A stretch of 53,965 nt of DNA from Bacillota bacterium (GTDB lineage Bacteria; Bacillota_I; Bacilli_A; Erysipelotrichales; Erysipelotrichaceae): positions 1 through 53,965 of the forward strand of contig JAHFCO010000012.1 of NCBI GenBank assembly GCA_023249475.1, written 5' to 3'. Every line of letters begins with the position of its first letter. Position 1 is the stretch's first letter. A program made the position numbers and the translations under genes. The notes under the pieces were generated by a model. It did not search any database and was not told where the DNA came from. It saw nothing but the letters and a program-made list of their open reading frames with translations. Below are positions 49,005-53,965 of this stretch, piece by piece.

Positions 49005-49475
49005 ATGCCCCAAGAAAAAGTGCTGGTAACCCAAGAGGGTTATCAAGAGCTACTGAAAGAACAAGCCAACCTGATCCATGTCATCCGTAAGGAAGTCATC
49101 GAAGACCTGCAGGCTGCGCGCGCCCAAGGCGATTTGTCGGAAAACGCCGACTATGATGCCGCCCGGGATCGTCAAGCCCGAGTCGAAGCGAGAATCCGTG
49201 AATTGGAAATGATGTTGAACAACATCGAAATCATCGACGATAAGATGAGAGGGTCGAAAGTCGTCAAACTCGGCGCGAAGATCGTCATCCTCGATTTGGA
49301 GACCAATGAAGAGGAATCCTACATCATCGTCGGTTCCGTCGAATCGGATCCCCTCAACGGAAAACTGTCCAACGTCACGCCGTTGGCCGTCGCCTTGATG
49401 GAGCACCGTGTCGGGGACGAAGTCACGGTCGCCGTCGAAAACCCGTACCGCGTCCGCATTCTTTCCATCGATTAA
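49005..49475 (+). CDS. greA: Transcription elongation factor GreA
   Basis: Rescues backtracked RNA polymerase by stimulating RNA cleavage. The 156-residue product has the N-terminal coiled coil (EGYQELLKEQANL, GDLSENADYDAARDRQARVEARIRELE), in which the tip acidic pair DAARD-region ENADYD is present, and the C-terminal globular domain ending in NPYRVRILSID. AAAAGGAG precedes ATG, own promoter upstream. Confidence 0.96.
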   Translation: MPQEKVLVTQEGYQELLKEQANLIHVIRKEVIEDLQAARAQGDLSENADYDAARDRQARVEARIRELEMMLNNIEIIDDKMRGSKVVKLGAKIVILDLETNEEESYIIVGSVESDPLNGKLSNVTPLAVALMEHRVGDEVTVAVENPYRVRILSID

Positions 49476-49518
49476 GGGAAGTCAATCGAATCTACGTAAC
49501 AATGAGCAGGAGGTGTCT

Positions 49519-49971
49519 ATGAAACCGATCCTGCTCTTTGTTTTGTTTCTGCTTAGCGCCTGTACATCAGATTTCCTTCCCGTAGAGAAAGAATCGATCC
49601 GGGTATCGGTCAGAGGGGAAGTGAAGAACCCCGGGAATTTCGAACTGAAACCCTATTCGACCATCGAAGATCTGCTGAAGTACCTCAAACTGAACGAAAA
49701 CAGCGACCTAAGCGCATTGAACCCCCATATCGTGCTCAAAGACGGGGATGTCTTGATCATCGAAGGGAAACAGTCGCTCGCCAAGGTTTCCATCAACACC
49801 TCTCGCCGTGAGGAACTTGAAACCTTGCCGGGCATCGGTCCGTCGATGGCGCAGAAGATCATCGATTACCGAAACTCGTACGGGTTGTTTCAGCGGATCG
49901 AAGACATCATGAAGGTGAAGGGGATCAAGGAAAAACTGTTCGAGAAAATCAAAGACTTGATCCGGATATGA
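49519..49971 (+). CDS. comEA: ComEA-like DNA-binding competence lipoprotein
   Basis: A 150-residue exported protein: signal and lipobox (LLFVLFLLSAC), an SLBB-type segment (VSVRGEVKNPGNFELKPYSTIEDLLKYL) and two helix-hairpin-helix motifs (INTSRREELETLPGIGPSMAQKIIDYR, FQRIEDIMKVKGI). ComEA binds incoming DNA outside the membrane; here a lipid anchor replaces the usual transmembrane helix. AGGAGGTGTCT precedes ATG 49519. ComEC overlaps its stop. Confidence 0.93.
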   Translation: MKPILLFVLFLLSACTSDFLPVEKESIRVSVRGEVKNPGNFELKPYSTIEDLLKYLKLNENSDLSALNPHIVLKDGDVLIIEGKQSLAKVSINTSRREELETLPGIGPSMAQKIIDYRNSYGLFQRIEDIMKVKGIKEKLFEKIKDLIRI

Positions 49972-51890
49972 GACAGCGGATCCTGGCGGTTTCGCTATTG
50001 ACCCTTGTCGCGATGCAGGTAAAGCAACCGGCGTTGATACTCTTGGCGACAGGATCGATCGTGGGTTTTCAGACGGACTCGCGCAAGAGAATCGTCGTTT
50101 TCATCTTGCTTTCCCTTATCGTCCTCCGACTTAACCTGCCCGTAAGTTCAACAGGCTTTCGCGAAGGGGTCGTCGTGGAAATCAATCCATCGTCCATCGT
50201 CGTCCAACATCATCTGGACCGCGTGCTGATCCGCGTCGAGGACCCCTCGATCTATCATGCCTTCGACCGGGTGGTCATCGATGAAGAATTCAAGCCCATC
50301 GTGTCGAGGGTCGGCGACTTCGGCTTCGATGCGCAAGTGTGGGCACGCGCCAACCGGATCCAAGGGACCGTCGACGAATCGAGCATCGTCAGGTTCTGTC
50401 GGCAGTCGATCCTGCATGATCTTTTCTCCGGAGGCGTCGCGCATCATGACACGGTCTTCGTATCCGCATGGCGCGATTTGATCTACGATACGACGCAAGA
50501 CCCCTCGATCACGGGTTTCATTTCACTCGGGCTTCAATTCTCGCTCTTCTTGTCACTGATGCATCGGTTGACACAACGCATCCGGCAGAAAGAAGTCGCG
50601 GAACTCGTCACTTTCGGGTCGTTGTGCCTGTTCTCGTCGCTTTTCGCCTTTCCGCTGACAGCGCTCCGTTTCATCTTTTTCCATCTTTCATCCCGACTCT
50701 GCAAAGACCGCCACCTTTCGTTCAGTATGAACGTCTTGTTCTTTTTCTTCTATGAACCCGCGACGCTCACCCAGTGGACGTTACTGATCCCCTTGGTCTA
50801 TCAAGCCACGACGCTTCTGGTCCATAAACAACGGCGCCTGCTTGTCCGTACTGCGGTCATCGCCTTGGTTTTCCTGCGCTCCAACGCGGTCGTCGATCCG
50901 TTCGCCTTGCTTCTTTTCCCGATATTCCGCGCTCTGTTCATGCTGGTTTCCTGTTTGTTTTGGGCTTCGCTTCTTTTACCCAACCTAAGTTACATCAGTA
51001 CCTTCGTATATCGGAGCGTCGAATCCCTTCTGATCCGACTTCCGATCGAAGCGGTTTCGATCACCGGCACCATCCCCGATTTTTTCCTTTTTGCATCGTT
51101 GTTCCTCTTGATCACCCTGTCTTTCCATCGCCGATTCCGCTATCTGTTTATCCCGATCCTTCTGATCGCCCCGTTTCGGATGTATTTTAACCCTTTCCCC
51201 AGCGTGGTCTTTCTGAATGCGGCTCAGGGCGACGCGATGTTGGTTCGAAGTTCGTTCGCCCGATGCACGGTCATCCTCGATACCGGTCCCCCGTACGAAG
51301 AACGGACCCTGCTCGCCACGCTTCGCTCCAAGTCGGTATCCGTCGTGGATGCGATGATCATCACCCATGCGGATGCGGATCATCGCGGAAACATGAACCG
51401 GTTTAGCCAGGCATTCAAGATCAAAGACATTGTGACTAAGAGAAAGGATGTGGAATGCGACGGTTTATCGCTGAAGAATCTGGATCCGGGGGTGGTGTTC
51501 GACGATGAGAACGCGGATTCCTTGGTTTATGCGACATCGCTGAACGGTGTCCGCTTTCTGTTTATGGCGGATGCGGACACGCGGAGTGAAGAAAGGATCC
51601 TCAACCGCTACGACTTGACCACCGACGTCGTGAAGTTGGGGCATCACGGCAGTCAGACATCGAGTTCAGAGGTTTTCATCGGACGAATCAAGGCGAAATT
51701 CGCGATCATCAGTGTCGGCAAGAACAACTACGGGCATCCCAGCCAGACCATCCTGCAACGCCTCGACGCCTTCCGGCTGGATTTTTCGACGACCCGCGAG
51801 GAAGGGGACATCACCTTCACCCTGATCGGCGGATATGCGCTGATCACAAGCAGCGACGGAATGATCCAAATCCGCAAGTTCATTGAATAA
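49968..51890 (+). CDS. comEC: ComEC/Rec2-family DNA uptake channel
   Basis: A 640-residue polytopic protein with the Competence domain (helices around residues 170-400) and a C-terminal metallo-beta-lactamase-like domain that holds the ITHADADHRGN motif, HHGSQTSSSE and GHPSQ. The N-terminal OB-like part is present (VVVEINPSSIVVQHHLDRVLIRVEDPS). The channel brings in one DNA strand. It shares an ATGA overlap with comEA and runs up to holA. Confidence 0.94.
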   Translation: MRQRILAVSLLTLVAMQVKQPALILLATGSIVGFQTDSRKRIVVFILLSLIVLRLNLPVSSTGFREGVVVEINPSSIVVQHHLDRVLIRVEDPSIYHAFDRVVIDEEFKPIVSRVGDFGFDAQVWARANRIQGTVDESSIVRFCRQSILHDLFSGGVAHHDTVFVSAWRDLIYDTTQDPSITGFISLGLQFSLFLSLMHRLTQRIRQKEVAELVTFGSLCLFSSLFAFPLTALRFIFFHLSSRLCKDRHLSFSMNVLFFFFYEPATLTQWTLLIPLVYQATTLLVHKQRRLLVRTAVIALVFLRSNAVVDPFALLLFPIFRALFMLVSCLFWASLLLPNLSYISTFVYRSVESLLIRLPIEAVSITGTIPDFFLFASLFLLITLSFHRRFRYLFIPILLIAPFRMYFNPFPSVVFLNAAQGDAMLVRSSFARCTVILDTGPPYEERTLLATLRSKSVSVVDAMIITHADADHRGNMNRFSQAFKIKDIVTKRKDVECDGLSLKNLDPGVVFDDENADSLVYATSLNGVRFLFMADADTRSEERILNRYDLTTDVVKLGHHGSQTSSSEVFIGRIKAKFAIISVGKNNYGHPSQTILQRLDAFRLDFSTTREEGDITFTLIGGYALITSSDGMIQIRKFIE

Positions 51891-51948
51891 AATCCAAATC
51901 CGGGCGGTAAAAGGGGACTTCATTTGGTATAATGTCAATGGTGATAAC

Positions 51949-52923
51949 GTGAACTATTTGCTTTATGGAAGCGAGGCGTATCTTGTCCAAAAGAAACTTG
52001 ATCTCTTGATCAAGGATCATGTGAAGGTGCAGGATACCATGAATACCATCGTCTATGATGCGTCGGAAAATGATTTCTCGATCCGTAAGGTCATCGAGGA
52101 AGCGTCCACTTTCGCTTTTTTCAGCGAACACAAAGTCATCATCGTCAACAACAGCATCTTTCTTACCCGGGGGACCACGTTGAGCGAACCGGAGTTGAAG
52201 GAACTGGAAGCCTATCTATCGAAACCCAGCGATTTTTGTTCGATCGTTTTCATCCATCATGAAGAAAACATCGACACCAATAAAAAAGTCTACAAGATCA
52301 TCAAGAAATACTGCCGTGAAATCCATGAGAAGAAACTGGACGCCAACGAATTCAAATCGTTTTTGCGCGACCAGGCTAAACAGCGGGGGCTTCAGTTCGA
52401 TAACGAAGCGTTCAACGAGTTGGCCGCCCGGTTGGATAACCAAATGGTCAACGCGATCCGGGAATTGGATAAACTGAAACTCTACGGGGACAAGATCAAG
52501 ACGGAGGATGTCCGGGCCTTGGTTTCCAGACCCTTGGATAGCGAAACCTTCCATTTGATCAACGCTTTGATGGATAAAGACTTGACCCGCAGCCTTCATA
52601 TCTGGAACGACATGGTCGTATTGAACGTCGAACCGCTCTCGTTCATGGGGCTGATCGCCAGTCAGATCCGTCTGATGTATCAGGTACTTTCTTTGCACCA
52701 ACAAGGCTATCATCGTCAAGACATCGTGAATACCTTGCTGAACGCCAACACGAAAGTGGATGTCTACCGGGTCAGTCGGTTGTTGAACCTCGCCCAGGCG
52801 GCGGACAGCGCACGGCTTCTTTATATCCTGAATGTTTTGGCGCAACTCGACCAAAAGAGCAAATCGGGTTTGGTGGATAAAAAATTCGGCTTCGAACTCT
52901 TCTTGATCGAAGCGACGAGGTGA
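51949..52923 (+). CDS. holA: DNA polymerase III, delta subunit
   Basis: Clamp-loader delta subunit; opens the sliding clamp ring. Product has LYGSEAYLVQKKLDLLIKDH at the start, AAA+-like core and C-terminal part with DIVNTLLNANTKVDVYRVSRLLNLAQAADSARLLY. GTG 51949 (324 residues) fits the family's beginning, with GGTG upstream; TTG 51883 would add 22 residues that do not fit, and overlap comEC. A TATAAT with TGG extension lies at 51928-51933. Confidence 0.9.
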   Translation: MNYLLYGSEAYLVQKKLDLLIKDHVKVQDTMNTIVYDASENDFSIRKVIEEASTFAFFSEHKVIIVNNSIFLTRGTTLSEPELKELEAYLSKPSDFCSIVFIHHEENIDTNKKVYKIIKKYCREIHEKKLDANEFKSFLRDQAKQRGLQFDNEAFNELAARLDNQMVNAIRELDKLKLYGDKIKTEDVRALVSRPLDSETFHLINALMDKDLTRSLHIWNDMVVLNVEPLSFMGLIASQIRLMYQVLSLHQQGYHRQDIVNTLLNANTKVDVYRVSRLLNLAQAADSARLLYILNVLAQLDQKSKSGLVDKKFGFELFLIEATR

Positions 52924-52925
52924 GT

Positions 52926-53965
52926 ATGGAATCACTGAAAGAACTCTATAAAACCGGACCCGGTCCTTCAAGCAGCCATACCGTCGCGCCTTGGCGCGCG
53001 GCGATCCTGTTTAAGGATCGTTTCCCCGACGCCGTCAGCTACGATGCCGAACTTTATGGATCGCTGTCCTTGACCGGCAGGGGACACTTCACCGATCGGA
53101 TCATCATCGATACGTTCAAACCGAAACTCTGCAAAGTGAGTTTCAAGTTGCATTGGGAGTACGATTTCGACAGCGGCGTCCGCTATCGGGCTTACAATTG
53201 GAAAAACGAAGTCATCGGCGAATGGAACGTCTTTTCGCTGGGCGGAGGAAGCATCAAGGTGGTCGAAGAGGATTTCGATTTCCAACGGACCGTCTATCCT
53301 TTCAAAAGCATGAAGGAAATCCTTACCTACTGCGAGGAAAGGAATCTTTCGATCCCGATGTTGGTCAAGGAATACGAACCCGACATCGAGAATCATATGA
53401 TGGTCGTCCTTGCGAACATGCTGAAGGCGGTCGACCGGGGGTTGAATACGACCGGTGTCCTGCCTGGCAAACTCAACATGCCACGGGTCGCCAAGTCGCT
53501 GAACCTCAGTGCCGAACGAATGGACGACCCCGGTGAGAAAGACCGGATGCGCTTGGTTTCCTACGCCTATGCCAACAACGAAGAAAACGCTTCGTGCGGG
53601 ATGGTCGTCACGGCGCCGACCTTGGGTGCCAGCGGGATCATGGCTTCGATCATGTACCACTACTACCATAACATCGGGGTTTCCAAAGCGAAACTGATGC
53701 AAGCGTTGATGGTCGGCGGGATGTTCGGCAACATCATCAAGAAAAACGCGACGATTTCCGGCGCGCAGGGGGGCTGTCAGGCGGAAATCGGGGCGGCCTG
53801 CTGCATGGCGGCGGCCGCGGTCGCATACTTGGATGACTTGGGTCTGAAACAGATCGAGTACGCCGCCGAAATCGCGATGGAACACCATTTGGGGCTGACC
53901 TGCGACCCGGTCGGAGGCTATGTCATCATCCCGTGCATCGAACGCAACGGCGCCGCGGTGCTTCG
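52926..53965 (+). CDS. sdaA: L-serine dehydratase (iron-sulfur), cut at window end
   Basis: Turns L-serine into pyruvate and ammonia with a [4Fe-4S] cluster. 346 codons are visible and the frame runs off the window. It opens with the beta-domain motif TGPGPSSSHTVAPWRAA, and the alpha domain has CGMVVTAPTLGASGI, ATISGAQGGCQAEIGAACCM, AAEIAMEHHLGLTCDPVGG and the IPCIERN end. Both domains lie in one chain. The start is two bases after holA, with GTGAGT before ATG (overlap-like coupling). Serine deamination fits a fermentative lifestyle. Confidence 0.95.
   Translation, partial: MESLKELYKTGPGPSSSHTVAPWRAAILFKDRFPDAVSYDAELYGSLSLTGRGHFTDRIIIDTFKPKLCKVSFKLHWEYDFDSGVRYRAYNWKNEVIGEWNVFSLGGGSIKVVEEDFDFQRTVYPFKSMKEILTYCEERNLSIPMLVKEYEPDIENHMMVVLANMLKAVDRGLNTTGVLPGKLNMPRVAKSLNLSAERMDDPGEKDRMRLVSYAYANNEENASCGMVVTAPTLGASGIMASIMYHYYHNIGVSKAKLMQALMVGGMFGNIIKKNATISGAQGGCQAEIGAACCMAAAAVAYLDDLGLKQIEYAAEIAMEHHLGLTCDPVGGYVIIPCIERNGAAVL

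Noticed and set aside
1-53965. Genetic code 4 (TGA = Trp) as in mollicutes
   Set aside because: TGA acts as stop in several ATGA overlaps (e.g. 4516-4518, 49969-49971), and conserved Trp positions use TGG.

Overview
The window is a gene-dense piece of a Bacilli-type Firmicute chromosome, GC-rich for that group. Evidence for this is the alaS-ireB-ruvX-DUF1292-mltG-udk-greA order, a comEA-comEC-holA cluster, homologues of ComK, Spx, OhrR, YitT and RecD2, two T-box leaders, a SAM riboswitch upstream of metK, and an infC-rpmI-rplT operon with an attenuator leader. TGA works as a normal stop, so this is not a code-4 mollicute. The [FeFe] hydrogenase locus and serine dehydratase point to an anaerobic or fermentative life, perhaps near Erysipelotrichia or Izemoplasma-like Bacilli (inference). 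I saw no rRNA, tRNA, CRISPR array, insertion sequence or phage gene.

Layout. 1-1370: end of thrS. 1385-3238: an ABC-importer lipoprotein and permease with no ATPase, each behind a nearly identical promoter that runs into a 19-bp palindrome and T-run. 3242-11195: a ten-gene electron-bifurcating hydrogenase operon. Its HydC-, HydB- and HydA-type subunits flank a probable regulatory or redox module: two DRTGG-domain proteins, two GHKL ATPases, a PHP hydrolase-like protein and an [FeFe]-hydrogenase-like paralogue with altered active-site loops. 11334-14914: proS (minus strand), then infC-rpmI-rplT and a MarR gene. 14971-20768: choline-kinase-like gene, B12-binding radical SAM protein, rdgB, several membrane proteins, trmL and a 48-residue membrane ORF. 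20793-24087: a RidA with a 14-cysteine tail, a ComK-like gene, YitT, and the SAM riboswitch with metK. 24191-27352: MarR plus a MacAB-type exporter.

27386-39691 is all on the minus strand. It holds a polysaccharide deacetylase lipoprotein, a heterodimeric ABC exporter with its MarR regulator, an ABC transporter with an SdpI-like protein, and the mnmA-CPBP protease-recD2 operon. 39770-40237 is an Spx-like gene with a cysteine tail. The only long gene-free stretch (40238-40771) carries a 16/19 Fur-box match and the trpS T-box leader. 40772-46099 holds trpS, a zinc-ribbon membrane protein, ohrR with a glutathione peroxidase, and T-box-alaS. 46158-53965 is the conserved housekeeping run, then competence genes, holA and a serine dehydratase cut by the window edge.

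Themes are thiol, redox and metal control (HydABC, Spx, OhrR/GPx, RidA tail, Fur box), a likely transformation pathway (ComK-like, ComEA, ComEC), and MarR-controlled efflux. Two of the MarR/efflux loci share the 11-bp element TTAACTATTAA.
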